Source: Planotetraspora mira
Lineage (GTDB): Bacteria; Actinomycetota; Actinomycetes; Streptosporangiales; Streptosporangiaceae
Length of the DNA: 64,000 nucleotides
Direction: 5' to 3'
NCBI RefSeq assembly: GCF_016863275.1
Contig: NZ_BOOO01000008.1
Coordinates: 62,001 to 126,000 of the forward strand
Below are positions 42,860 through 51,050 of this stretch, one piece after another. The notes beneath the pieces are model-generated. The model had not been told where the DNA came from and did no database searches. It was given only the letters and a program-made list of their open reading frames with translations. Numbering within the stretch: the stretch's first letter is position 1; each line of letters begins with the position of its first letter. Position numbers and translations under genes: made by a program.

Positions 42860-43408
42860 TCACCCCAGGTCGAGCTCGACCTCCACGCCGACAGGGTCGG
42901 CCAGCCGCAGCGCGCCGAAGAACGCGCTGTACGGCTTGATGCCGTGGTCGGACTGCATGACCGTGCCCGTCCCCCGGAGACGGCCCGTCTCCGTCCGGGT
43001 GACCTGAAGCCGGAACGGCCGTTCCACACCGCGAACGGACAGCGTGCCCTCGACGACGCCCTCGTCAGGACCAGTGGCGGTGATCCCGCTGGAGACGAAT
43101 CTCACCTCAGGATGCCGGTCCGCGTCCAGCAGCTTCCCGGCGGTCTGCGTGATCTCCCGCTTGTCCCTGTCCATGAGGGGAACGGCGCCGCCCGTGCCTT
43201 CCACGACCCGCAGGGATCCCATCTCGGCCGTGACGGTCACGGTGCTCGCCGCGAGGTCGTCCTCCGCCACGAAGACCTCGCCCGCCCACCGCCGCACCTC
43301 GATGGTGAGATCGTGGCCCATCCGCCCGGCGAGGCCCTGCCGTGAGGTCTTCACGACCAGCGTGCCGCAATCGGGGCCGATCCGATGGTGTTGTCCAGGT
43401 ACCGACAT
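42860..43408 (-). CDS. YceI-family lipid-binding-like protein
   Basis: The protein has 182 residues and no signal peptide. The YceI beta-barrel is shown by the LVVKTSRQGLAGRMGHDLTI opening, RDKREITQTAGKLLDADRHP, EVRFVSSGITATGPDEGVVE, GTLSVRGVERPFRLQV and the DHGIKPYSAFFGALRLADPV ending. Members bind isoprenoid-like lipids; the cytoplasmic ones have no settled role. It stands alone behind the convergent HxlR gene. Its ribosome binding site is weak. Confidence 0.9.
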   Translation of the reverse strand: MSVPGQHHRIGPDCGTLVVKTSRQGLAGRMGHDLTIEVRRWAGEVFVAEDDLAASTVTVTAEMGSLRVVEGTGGAVPLMDRDKREITQTAGKLLDADRHPEVRFVSSGITATGPDEGVVEGTLSVRGVERPFRLQVTRTETGRLRGTGTVMQSDHGIKPYSAFFGALRLADPVGVEVELDLG

Positions 43409-43529
43409 ACACGCACCGTAGGACCGCGGACACGTGGCGCAAAGGCTCCGCGCCGTGTCCCTGCACCACCTTCACCCAGCCGCGCCGCAGCCCGCGCCCC
43501 GCCGCCGGCAGCCGTCCCCGGACCTGCCC

Positions 43530-45935
43530 TCAGCCGTCCCCGGTCACCGGAAGGCGGTCCCTCGCCGCTGCGACGGCCGCCTGCCCGACGCTGATCCCGC
43601 CGTCGTTCGTCGGCACCCGGACGTGCGTGAGCACCCGGAAGCCGCTCGCGTTCAGCCCGCCGACGGTCCGCCCGAGCAGCAGCAGGTTCTGGAAGACCCC
43701 TCCGGACAGCGCCACGACCGAGACGCCGGAAGAGTCGCGCAGGATCTCGCAGGTCCGCACGATGACATCGGCTGCCCCGTTGTGGAACCGGGCGGCGACG
43801 ACCCCGGGCTCCACACCCGCGAGCACGTCCTCCGCCGCCGCTCGGACCAGGTCCGCGCCGGCCACCTGGAGCGGGCGTCCACGCGAGATCGCCGCGCGGT
43901 AGGCGCCGCGCTCGGCGGGGTCGGCGCGCTGCTCCAGTTCGACCGCCGCCTGCCCCTCGTAGGTGATCGTGTCGCGCAGGCCGAGCACGGCGGACACCGC
44001 GTCGAACAGCCGCCCCGCGCTGGAGGTCGCCGGAGAGTTCAGGCCGGCCCTGCCGAGCGTGAGGACGTCCGCCCACGCCGCCTGGTTGCGGCGGACCACG
44101 TCCAGGCCCTGGGGCGCCCGACCGCCGTACGCCGCGTCGAGATAGGCGGCCGCCATCCGCCACGGCTGCCGGATCGCCGCCGTGCCGCCCGGCATGGGGA
44201 CCGGTGCGAGGTGGCCGAGCCGTTCGAAGGAGACCAGGTCGGCGAGCAGGAACTCGCCACCCCAGATGGTGCCGTCGGCGCCGTAGCCGAGCCCGTCGAA
44301 GGCCACGCCGAGCACCGGACCCGCCTCTCCGTTGTCGGCGAGGCAGGACGCGATGTGCGCGTGGTGGTGCTGCACACCGGTCAGTTCGACACCGGTCATC
44401 TCCAGCGCGTGCTTGGTCGACAGGTATTCGGGGTGCAGATCGTGCGCCACGAGTTCGGGCCGGACGTCGAAGAGTTTCGTGAAGTGGTCGATGCCAGTGA
44501 CGAACGACCGCATCGTCTCGTAGTTCTCCAGATCTCCGATGTGGTGCGAGACGAACGCGTGCCGCCCCTTGACGAGGCAGAACGTGTTCTTGAGCTCGGC
44601 GCCGCACGCGAGTATCGGCCGGCGCGCCGGAGGGCCGAGCCGTACGGGGTCGGGCACGTGGCCCCGGGAGCGGCGCAGCACCGACTCCCTGCCCAGGAAC
44701 GGGCGCACGACGGAGTCGTCGGTGCGGATGTGGATGGGCCGGTCGTGGACGAGGAAGGCGTCCGCGATGCCCGAGAGCCGCCCCAGCGCGTCGGCGTCGT
44801 CGTACGCGATCGGCTCATCGGACACGTTGCCGCTGGTCAAAACGATCGGGACGCCCAGCTCCGCGAGCAGCAGAAGGTGGACGGGCGTGTACGGAAGCAT
44901 GAGGCCGAGCCGGCGGTTCCCCGGAGCCACGGAGGGCGCCACGGGCGGCCGTTCGACCGGCTCAGCGAACGGCGACGGCCCAGGAAACGACCCAGGCGGC
45001 GGCTGAGGAGACGGCCCAGGAGACGGCCCCGCAGGTGACCACAGGGTCGCGGCGCCCCGTCGCGGGAGCAGCACGATGGGCCGGGCCCTGCCGGTGAGCG
45101 AGGCGGCGGCGGTCTCGTCGACCTCACAGAGCGCGGCGGCCGTCTCCACGTCGGGGACCATCACCGCCAACGGCTTGTCCTCACGATGCTTGCGGGCCCG
45201 CAACGTCGACGCGGCGACCTCGTCGTCGGCTCTGACCGCCAGGTGGTAGCCGCCGAGGCCTTTGATCGCCAGGACCCCGCTCCCCCGCAACAACGCCGCG
45301 GCCTCCCGCACGGGATCGCCAGGGAGATCGGCCCCGTGCGCGTCCACCAGCCGGAGCCTGGGGCCGCAGTCCCAGCAGGAGATCGGCTGCGCGTGGAACC
45401 GCCGGTCGGCCGGGTCGCTGTACTCGGCCGCGCAGGCCGGGCACATCGGGAAGGCCGCCATCGTCGTGTTCGGGCGGTCGTACGGCACGTCGCGCACGAT
45501 CGTGAAGCGCGGCCCGCAGTTGGTGCAGTTGATGAACGGGTAGCCGAAGCGGCGGTCGGCGGGATCGGCCAGCTCGGCCAGGCAGTCGTCGCAGGTCGCA
45601 CCGTCCGGGGAGACGAGGGCCCGCCGCGGTCCCGAGCCGTCGCTGTCCACGATCGTGAACCCGCCGGCGCCGCCGGGCTCGCCGGCTCTGACGGTGACCC
45701 GCTCGATCTCGGCCAGCGGAGGTGCGTCACGTTCGAGCGCGGCCAGGAAGGCGTCGACACCGGCGGGGGTCCCCTCGACCTCCACGAACACGCCGCCCGC
45801 GTCGTTCCCCACTCTGCCCGCGAGGCCGAGCCGGGTGGCCAGGCCGTACACGAAGGGCCGGAAGCCGACGCCCTGGACGACGCCCTCCACCCGCACGTCG
45901 CGGCGTATCCGCCCGTCGAGTGGCTCAGTGTGCAT
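43530..45935 (-). CDS. hypF: Carbamoyltransferase HypF, apparently orphan
   Basis: HypF makes the carbamoyl group that becomes cyanide in [NiFe]-hydrogenases. This 801-residue protein has all four modules. They are the acylphosphatase domain (GVVQGVGFRPFVY near residue 20), two zinc fingers (CDDC/CTNC near 108-137 and CPAC/CWDC near 160-187), a YrdC-like ATP site (SGVLAIKGLGGYHLAVRADD) and a Kae1-like domain (QHHHAHIASC, VLGVAFDGLGYG, ALSGGVFQNLLL). A Pro/Gly/Ser-rich insert of about 40 residues (296-337) splits the YrdC module and is odd. No other hyp or hydrogenase genes lie in the window. It overlaps the upstream NmrA-like gene by 11 bp. Confidence 0.93.
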   Translation of the reverse strand: MHTEPLDGRIRRDVRVEGVVQGVGFRPFVYGLATRLGLAGRVGNDAGGVFVEVEGTPAGVDAFLAALERDAPPLAEIERVTVRAGEPGGAGGFTIVDSDGSGPRRALVSPDGATCDDCLAELADPADRRFGYPFINCTNCGPRFTIVRDVPYDRPNTTMAAFPMCPACAAEYSDPADRRFHAQPISCWDCGPRLRLVDAHGADLPGDPVREAAALLRGSGVLAIKGLGGYHLAVRADDEVAASTLRARKHREDKPLAVMVPDVETAAALCEVDETAAASLTGRARPIVLLPRRGAATLWSPAGPSPGPSPQPPPGSFPGPSPFAEPVERPPVAPSVAPGNRRLGLMLPYTPVHLLLLAELGVPIVLTSGNVSDEPIAYDDADALGRLSGIADAFLVHDRPIHIRTDDSVVRPFLGRESVLRRSRGHVPDPVRLGPPARRPILACGAELKNTFCLVKGRHAFVSHHIGDLENYETMRSFVTGIDHFTKLFDVRPELVAHDLHPEYLSTKHALEMTGVELTGVQHHHAHIASCLADNGEAGPVLGVAFDGLGYGADGTIWGGEFLLADLVSFERLGHLAPVPMPGGTAAIRQPWRMAAAYLDAAYGGRAPQGLDVVRRNQAAWADVLTLGRAGLNSPATSSAGRLFDAVSAVLGLRDTITYEGQAAVELEQRADPAERGAYRAAISRGRPLQVAGADLVRAAAEDVLAGVEPGVVAARFHNGAADVIVRTCEILRDSSGVSVVALSGGVFQNLLLLGRTVGGLNASGFRVLTHVRVPTNDGGISVGQAAVAAARDRLPVTGDG

Positions 45936-46866
45936 TCGGCGGGCCTTCCGGCCCGGTGAACAGGTAGGCGTGTTCCGCGACGAACTGTTCGACGCTCTGC
46001 GCCGGAACCCCGGTGATCTCCTCGACGGTGCGCGTCGAACGGTCGTACCGGTTGTGCCGAGTCAGCCGGGCCATCGTGATGATGTGCTGGCACACGTGGG
46101 GCGGCAGTTCGGGGTGGGCGGCGAGCCGCCGGGCCCACACGTCAGGCGGCACGTCCACGTAGGTGACGGGCCTGCCGAGCGCGCGGGAGTACTCGGCGGC
46201 GACGCCGTTCATGTCCTGCGACCGCGGTCCCGTCAGCTCGAGCACCTGACCGATGTGGCGGCCCGGGTCGTCCAGGACGGCGAGCACCACGCGGGCGACG
46301 TCGGCCGCGGCGACCGGCGACGTGCGGCCGTCGCCGAAAGGCAGCGGAAGCGTCCCCGCCTCCGCGACCGGCCGTGCGACCAGGGTGGTGAAGAGCGGGT
46401 TGTCCAGGAAGGCCGTGGGGCGTACGTGCACGACCGGGAGCCCGGACCAGTCCAGCACCTGCTCCGACAACCAGTGCAGCCGTTGCTGGCTCGATTCCTC
46501 GGTGCTCACCGCGGTCATCTGGGACACGGTCATCTGCGAGATGTTGATCAGCGCTTCGAGGCCCCCGGCCGCGCGGGCCACCGTGGCGACGGTCGCCGTC
46601 GCCTCCAGGTAGGAGGACGACACGCTCAGGCTGAAGAACATCCGCTCGACGCCGTCGAGCGCCTCGGCCACGGCGTCCGGCCGCGTGAGGTCGCCCGCGA
46701 GCACCTCCGCGCCCAGGGCGCGCAGATGGGCGGCGCGCTCGTCGTCGCGATGCACCATCGCGCGTACCGGGACGCCCCGCTCGCGCAGCGACTCGACGAC
46801 CATGCGGCCGACGCCTCCGACACCGCCGCCCGCGCCGGTCACCAGAATGCGCGGCTTCGCCTCCAT
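45925..46866 (-). CDS. NmrA-like NAD(P)-binding oxidoreductase
   Basis: This 313-residue atypical SDR has the extended glycine motif ILVTGAGGGVGGVGRMVVES, the NADP-discriminating MVHRDDERAAHLRALG, VLAGDLTRPDAVAEALDGVE and the FFSLSVSSSYLE segment. It has no classical Tyr-x-x-x-Lys. HVRPTAFLDNP and a C-terminal substrate cap follow, as in NmrA/SDRa5 proteins. Its 3' end overlaps hypF by 11 bp, so the pair is co-transcribed. Nothing in sequence explains a link to hydrogenase maturation, and the substrate is unknown. Confidence 0.87.
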   Translation of the reverse strand: MEAKPRILVTGAGGGVGGVGRMVVESLRERGVPVRAMVHRDDERAAHLRALGAEVLAGDLTRPDAVAEALDGVERMFFSLSVSSSYLEATATVATVARAAGGLEALINISQMTVSQMTAVSTEESSQQRLHWLSEQVLDWSGLPVVHVRPTAFLDNPLFTTLVARPVAEAGTLPLPFGDGRTSPVAAADVARVVLAVLDDPGRHIGQVLELTGPRSQDMNGVAAEYSRALGRPVTYVDVPPDVWARRLAAHPELPPHVCQHIITMARLTRHNRYDRSTRTVEEITGVPAQSVEQFVAEHAYLFTGPEGPPNAH

Positions 46867-47246
46867 CGGGCCCGCCCCTCCTCCGTAGAACCTGCCCTGA
46901 CCTGCGGCGCAATCCTATGATCGTCTGCACCCCCAGAGACGGTACGGCACGGCACGCACGGGTCGCGGTTCCCCCACAGCTCGGCGAAACACGGGAGCCG
47001 CCCCCGGGCGGGCGGCCGCGGCGAGGCCGGCGCCCTCTCCGTCGCGCACCCGCTGGCCGTGCCGTACGGCCGGGCGGAACCGGGGCGGGCACCTGCCGGT
47101 CGGCCGGGACGAAGACGGCACTATCTTTCGAGACGGAAGGAAAGCGTGCCGTCCCGGGTGAAGTCCGGCGGCACGCAGGCGACTGGACATGATCGGCCGC
47201 CACACACCAGGGTCATACCGATCATCACCGCGGAGGGGGCTTTTCC
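46867..47246. other. Intergenic region, divergent promoters
   Basis: No gene is seen in about 380 bp between the divergent NmrA-like and DUF5709 genes. No clear operator stands out. Confidence 0.55.
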
Positions 47247-47750
47247 ATGGCCGACCAAGACGACGACTTCGACGGCGATTTCCAGGAGGACGTTCTTGAG
47301 GACGACGGAGTCCTGGAGCCTTCGGACTCCCTGCTGACCGACGACCTCGGCGACGACCCGCTCGACACCGGGCTGACGGCGGCCGAGCGCTGGTCGGCCG
47401 GTCAGAGGTACGGCACGACCGAGGCCGAGGCTGAGGAGGGCGAGTCGCTCGACCAACTGCTGGCCGAGGAGGAGCCCGAACTCGACCCGGCCCTGCTCGC
47501 CGGACGCTGGGACGAGGAGGAGCCGCGCAGCGGCCGGCTGATCGGCGAGGAGGGGGACCGTTCCGGGGAGCTCCTGGGTCGTGACGTGGGTATCGACTCC
47601 GGCGCGTCGAGCGCCGAGGAGGCCGCCGTGCACCTCACGGACGAGGACGTGGACCGGGACGCCGAGCTCGACGACCCCCTGGACGAGGATCTCGACGAGG
47701 CCCTGGCCAACCTCGCGGCCGACGAGGCCCGCGACGCCGGCGACGAGTGA
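47247..47750 (+). CDS. DUF5709-family acidic protein
   Basis: This 167-residue, very acidic protein starts at ATG 47247 after CGGAGGGGG. It has the DUF5709 opening with FQEDVLEDDGVLEPSDSLLT, DDLGDDPLDTGLTAAERWSA, then RSGRLIGEEG, and a Glu/Asp-rich tail (DRDAELDDPLDEDLDEALAN). There is no signal peptide, membrane segment or Cys. The family is confined to actinobacteria and its role is unknown. A strong hairpin ends the transcript, so it is probably monocistronic. Confidence 0.88.
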   Translation: MADQDDDFDGDFQEDVLEDDGVLEPSDSLLTDDLGDDPLDTGLTAAERWSAGQRYGTTEAEAEEGESLDQLLAEEEPELDPALLAGRWDEEEPRSGRLIGEEGDRSGELLGRDVGIDSGASSAEEAAVHLTDEDVDRDAELDDPLDEDLDEALANLAADEARDAGDE

Positions 47751-47754
47751 CCGA

Positions 47755-47779
47755 GGGCGGCCGCGTGACGCGGCCGCCC
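47755..47779 (+). terminator. Perfect 11-bp hairpin after DUF5709
   Basis: GGGCGGCCGCG and CGCGGCCGCCC enclose a 3-nt loop 5 bp after the stop codon. Confidence 0.8.
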
Positions 47780-47931
47780 CGTCGCTCGACGGCGTGAGAC
47801 CCTGGGAGCCGATCGTTGGCCGCCCGTTCACCCTCGCGTTCGGAACAAGGAAGTAACTGTTAAATCAGGCGGAATTGGGTTTCATCATCTGCACTCCAAA
47901 TCTGAACTTTTACGTCCAGAAAGGTGCACTT

Positions 47932-49356
47932 GTGACCTCTCCTATTTCTCGTCGAAACCTCCTCCGTTCCGGTGCGGTCGGCGGTCTGGGCATCGCCATC
48001 GGCGGCAGCATCGAGGCGATCGCCGGTCCCGCGGCGGCACAGGCCGCTCAGGCGGGCGCGGGCAGGACCGTCGGCTACGGGCCCGTCGTCGTGGACCCGA
48101 AGGGCCTCCTCTCACTTCCCCGGGGCTTCTCCTACAAGATCGTCGCCGAGGCCGGCAAGACCCTCCTCGAGACGGGCCAGCCCACACCCAGTGACGCCGA
48201 CGGCACCGGCTGCTTCCGCGGGCCCAAGGGCTTCGTCCTGGTGAACAACCATGAGATCGGCGGGGGCGAGCCGTACGGCGTGCCGCCCCTCCCCGGACTG
48301 ACCTACGACCCGGGGGCCCAGGGCGGCACCACCACCATCGAGGTCGACCGGCACGGCAACCGCGTCCGCGAGTACGTCAGCGTGGCCGGCACGCACAACA
48401 ACTGCGCGGGCGGCATCACGCCGTGGGGCACATGGCTCACGTGCGAGGAGACCGAACAGCGCGCGGGCGGCGTCTTCCAGAAGGACCACGGGTACGTCTT
48501 CGAGGTCGACCCGTTCGACCGGAAGGCCAATCAGAACCCGGTCCCGCTGAAGTTCCTCGGCCGGTACGCCCACGAGGCGGTCGCGGTCGACCCGCACACC
48601 TCGGCCATCTACCTGACCGAGGACGCGAGCGGCCCGAACGGGCTGTACTTCCGCTGGCTCCCCCCGAAGCACTTCCACGGCCGCAAGGGCGAACTGCGGG
48701 AGTTGGCGCTCGGCAGGGGCGGCGACACCGCGGGCAAGCTGCAGGCCATGAAGTGCTCCAAGGGCGGCAAGCACATCGGCGACCTGTCGGAGGCCACGGC
48801 CCCGGGCACGCGCTACAAGGTCACCTGGGTCGACGTCCCCGACCGCGACGCCAAGACCGTCTCGGTGCGCAAGCAGTTCACCGATGACCAGATCACCCGC
48901 AGCCGCAAGCTCGAGGGCGCCTGGTGGGGCGACGGCGGCGCCTACTTCGTCGCCAGCTACGCCCGCCACGACGACGGCAGCCGCAACGAGCACGACGGCC
49001 AGGTCTGGTTCTACGACCCCCACTCGGAGACGATCACGCTCAAGACGATCTTCGGCGTGAACCCGGACCCGGAGGCCGACACCGACTACGACGGCCCGGA
49101 CAACATCACCGTCTCACCGTACGGCGGCGTCATCCTGGCCGAGGACGGCGCGGGCCTGTCCCACCTGGTCGGCGTCACCGAGCAGGGCAAGCCGTACACG
49201 CTGGCGCGCAACGAACTCAACGACAGCGAGTTCACCGGCCCCACCTTCAGCCACGACGCGCAGATCCTGTTCGCCAACATCCAGACGCCCGGCTACGTCT
49301 TCGCCATCACCGGACCCTGGGGCCGCAAGGACGACCACGGCCACGACCACCACTGA
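47932..49356 (+). CDS. PhoX-like (DUF839) Tat-exported phosphatase family protein
   Basis: This exported protein of about 474 residues starts at GTG 47932, 9 nt after AAAGG. It has a Tat signal peptide with SRRNLLRSG followed by a hydrophobic stretch and cleavage near AAAQA. The DUF839/PhoX beta-propeller is indicated by GPKGFVLVNNHEIGGGEPYG, AGTHNNCAGGITPWGTWLTC followed by EE, GYVFEVDPFD, the conserved HEAVAVD and YLTEDA, and GPDNITVSPYGGVILAED. The TCEE and NNHE residues correspond to metal ligands of PhoX alkaline phosphatases (Fe/Ca). The C-terminus is His/Asp-rich (DDHGHDHH). A weak Pho-box-like pair lies near 47826, but phosphate control is not established. Confidence 0.88.
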   Translation: MTSPISRRNLLRSGAVGGLGIAIGGSIEAIAGPAAAQAAQAGAGRTVGYGPVVVDPKGLLSLPRGFSYKIVAEAGKTLLETGQPTPSDADGTGCFRGPKGFVLVNNHEIGGGEPYGVPPLPGLTYDPGAQGGTTTIEVDRHGNRVREYVSVAGTHNNCAGGITPWGTWLTCEETEQRAGGVFQKDHGYVFEVDPFDRKANQNPVPLKFLGRYAHEAVAVDPHTSAIYLTEDASGPNGLYFRWLPPKHFHGRKGELRELALGRGGDTAGKLQAMKCSKGGKHIGDLSEATAPGTRYKVTWVDVPDRDAKTVSVRKQFTDDQITRSRKLEGAWWGDGGAYFVASYARHDDGSRNEHDGQVWFYDPHSETITLKTIFGVNPDPEADTDYDGPDNITVSPYGGVILAEDGAGLSHLVGVTEQGKPYTLARNELNDSEFTGPTFSHDAQILFANIQTPGYVFAITGPWGRKDDHGHDHH

Positions 49357-49367
49357 GCCGCGACGCT

Positions 49368-49474
49368 GGTCGCGGGGGCAGGACCGTCCCCGCGACCGAC
49401 CCAGGCAACTCCCCCTGCCTGCGGAACCGCGGGCACGACGCCGCCCTCCCCCTTCAGGGACGGGCGGTGTCGTG
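49368..49474. terminator. Two tandem hairpins after the PhoX-like gene
   Basis: GGTCGCGGGG/CCCCGCGACC (49368-49397, loop 10) is perfect. A second stem, CACGACGCCGCCC/GGGCGGTGTCGTG (49434-49474), follows. They should insulate the PhoX gene from the SigK operon. Confidence 0.75.
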
Positions 49475-49521
49475 TCTCAGCCGCCGTCCGCCGCCCATCG
49501 CCGACGCGTCGCGTAACGGGA

Positions 49522-49549
49522 CCAATCCGCCAGACGTTCGGCTCCGAAG
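49522..49549 (+). promoter_or_regulatory. SigK-type promoter of sigK
   Basis: CCAATCC (-35) and CTCCGAAG (-10) begin exactly 20 bp apart, the same as in the promoter at 51016-51043. This resembles the mycobacterial SigK elements CCATCC/CCGAAT, so the sigma factor probably autoregulates. Transcription should begin near 49556, about 60 bp before the start codon. Confidence 0.75.
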
Positions 49550-49614
49550 TCTGGGCGGATGGTTCCGCCCGGTGATTTCATCGGGTGACTCGACGCTGCG
49601 ATGGGAGGGCGCGC

Positions 49615-50208
49615 ATGCGACCGGAGGACGAGTCTCCGCCGGAGGGGCGTCCGCATGCCGGCCCGCCCGGTTTGGACGAACTGCTGCGCCGGGTGGCGCG
49701 AGGTGACCGAGGTGCGTTCGAGCAGGTGTACGCGCTGGTCTCGGCACCCGTCTACGGGGTGGTGCTGCGCATCGTCCGTGATCGGGCCCAGAGCGAGGAA
49801 GTCACGCAGGAGGCCCTGGTGGAGGTGTGGCGCGCCGCCGCCCGTTACGACCGGGAGCGGGGCTCGGCGATGGCGTGGGTGATGACCATCGCCCATCGCC
49901 GCGCCATCGATCGAGTCCGTTCGGCCCAGGCCGGCGCCGACCGGGAGTCCCGTGCGGCGCGGATGGACGTGCACCGGCCGTTCGACGAGGTGGCCGAGTC
50001 GGTGGCCGCCCGGCTGGAGCAGGAACGGCTCCGGCGATGCCTGACGGGATTGACCGATCTTCAACGGGAATCGGTTACTTTCGCCTACTACGGCGGATAC
50101 TCCTATCGTGAGGTCGCCGAGCTGTTGAAGGTCCCGCTGGCGACGGTGAAGACACGGATGCGAGACGGGCTGATCCGCCTGCGCGACTGCCTGGGGGTGG
50201 AACGATGA
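49615..50208 (+). CDS. sigK: ECF sigma factor, SigK type
   Basis: This ECF sigma factor of 197 residues starts at ATG 49615 after GGGAGGGC; a longer frame from 49585 overlaps promoter DNA. Region 2 reads VARGDRGAFEQVYALVSAPV and EALVEVWRAAARYDRERGSA followed by MAWVMTIAHRRAIDRVRS. Region 4 reads LQRESVTFAYYGGYSYREVA and ELLKVPLATVKTRMRDGLIR. The stop codon overlaps the start of the downstream anti-sigma gene (ATGA), as expected for a regulator pair. Close relatives in mycobacteria are SigK, which drives mpt70/mpt83; the fasciclin lipoprotein two genes downstream supports that assignment. Confidence 0.92.
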   Translation: MRPEDESPPEGRPHAGPPGLDELLRRVARGDRGAFEQVYALVSAPVYGVVLRIVRDRAQSEEVTQEALVEVWRAAARYDRERGSAMAWVMTIAHRRAIDRVRSAQAGADRESRAARMDVHRPFDEVAESVAARLEQERLRRCLTGLTDLQRESVTFAYYGGYSYREVAELLKVPLATVKTRMRDGLIRLRDCLGVER

Positions 50209-50996
50209 GCGGCCAGGGCGGTGGGTCCGACGTGCACGCGCTGGCAGGGGCCTACGCGCTGCACGCCATCGACGACGACGGCGAACTGCGCCGGTTCGAA
50301 AGACATCTGGCCCGGTGCGCCGAGTGCTCCCAGGAGGTGCGCGGACTCGCGGAGACGGCATCGCGGCTGGGTCAGGCCGCGGCCGTGGTGCCCTCTCCCG
50401 CGCTGCGTGACCGGGTCATGGCGGAGATCGGCCAGGTCCGTCAGCTGCCTCCTCTCGTCGCGCCGTCGCCGCGTTCCGGGCTCTCCGGCTCTCCAGCTCG
50501 GTCATGGCGGGGCCTCCTGGCCGGATGGCTCCGCTGGCGGCCCCGGCTCGCCGCCGCGATCGCCGCGACGGCGGTGGCGGCCGCGGTCGTGCTCGGAGTC
50601 GTGACGGTCCGGACCCAGACAGGCCTCGATCAGCTGCGAGCGGCCGACCGGGAGGTCACCGCCGTCCTCGCGGCACCGGACGCGCGCTCGACCACGGTTC
50701 CGGCGGGAGCCGCGGGCGGAACCGTGGTGGTCTCCCGCTCCCAGGGCAAGATGGTGTTCCTCGCCTCGGGGCTGGCCGCCCTGCCGGACAGCAGCACCTA
50801 CCAGCTCTGGCAGATCGGCCCGCAGGGAGCCCGTTCGGCGGGTCTGCTCCGCCAGGACGGCACCGGCTACATAGCGCCGGTGGTGGCCGCGACGGCGGAC
50901 GGCGCGACCAGGGTCGGAGTGACCGTCGAACCCGCGGGCGGCTCGGAGCAGCCCACCACCCAGCCGCTTCTCCTGCTCGACCTGCCCACAGCCTGA
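50205..50996 (+). CDS. rskA: Anti-sigma-K factor RskA
   Basis: This membrane anti-sigma factor has 263 residues. The N-terminal cytoplasmic domain binds SigK and carries the zinc-type HxxxCxxC motif (HLARCAECSQEV, residues about 33-44). A single helix, RLAAAIAATAVAAAVVLGVV, near residue 120 is followed by the extracytoplasmic RskA domain (KMVFLASGLAALPDSSTYQL, WQIGPQGARSAGLL, GVTVEPAGGSEQPTT). In M. tuberculosis, RskA is released by Rip-type proteolysis. It overlaps sigK by 4 nt. Confidence 0.93.
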   Translation: MSGQGGGSDVHALAGAYALHAIDDDGELRRFERHLARCAECSQEVRGLAETASRLGQAAAVVPSPALRDRVMAEIGQVRQLPPLVAPSPRSGLSGSPARSWRGLLAGWLRWRPRLAAAIAATAVAAAVVLGVVTVRTQTGLDQLRAADREVTAVLAAPDARSTTVPAGAAGGTVVVSRSQGKMVFLASGLAALPDSSTYQLWQIGPQGARSAGLLRQDGTGYIAPVVAATADGATRVGVTVEPAGGSEQPTTQPLLLLDLPTA

Positions 50997-51015
50997 AAAC
51001 CGGATCGGCCACGGA

Positions 51016-51043
51016 CCAATCCGAAGTCGCGGGGGCTCCGAAG
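51016..51043 (+). promoter_or_regulatory. SigK-type promoter of the molybdopterin oxidoreductase, leaderless transcript
   Basis: CCAATCC and CTCCGAAG begin 20 bp apart, identical in sequence and spacing to the sigK promoter. The -10 element ends 8 bp before the GTG at 51051, so the mRNA should start at or beside the start codon. Confidence 0.78.
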
Positions 51044-51050
51044 CCCTGAT

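Noticed and set aside
47826-47845. Pho box upstream of the PhoX-like gene
   Set aside because: GTTCACC is followed by only a partial second unit (GTTCGGA) at 12-bp rather than 11-bp spacing. It is too weak to annotate.
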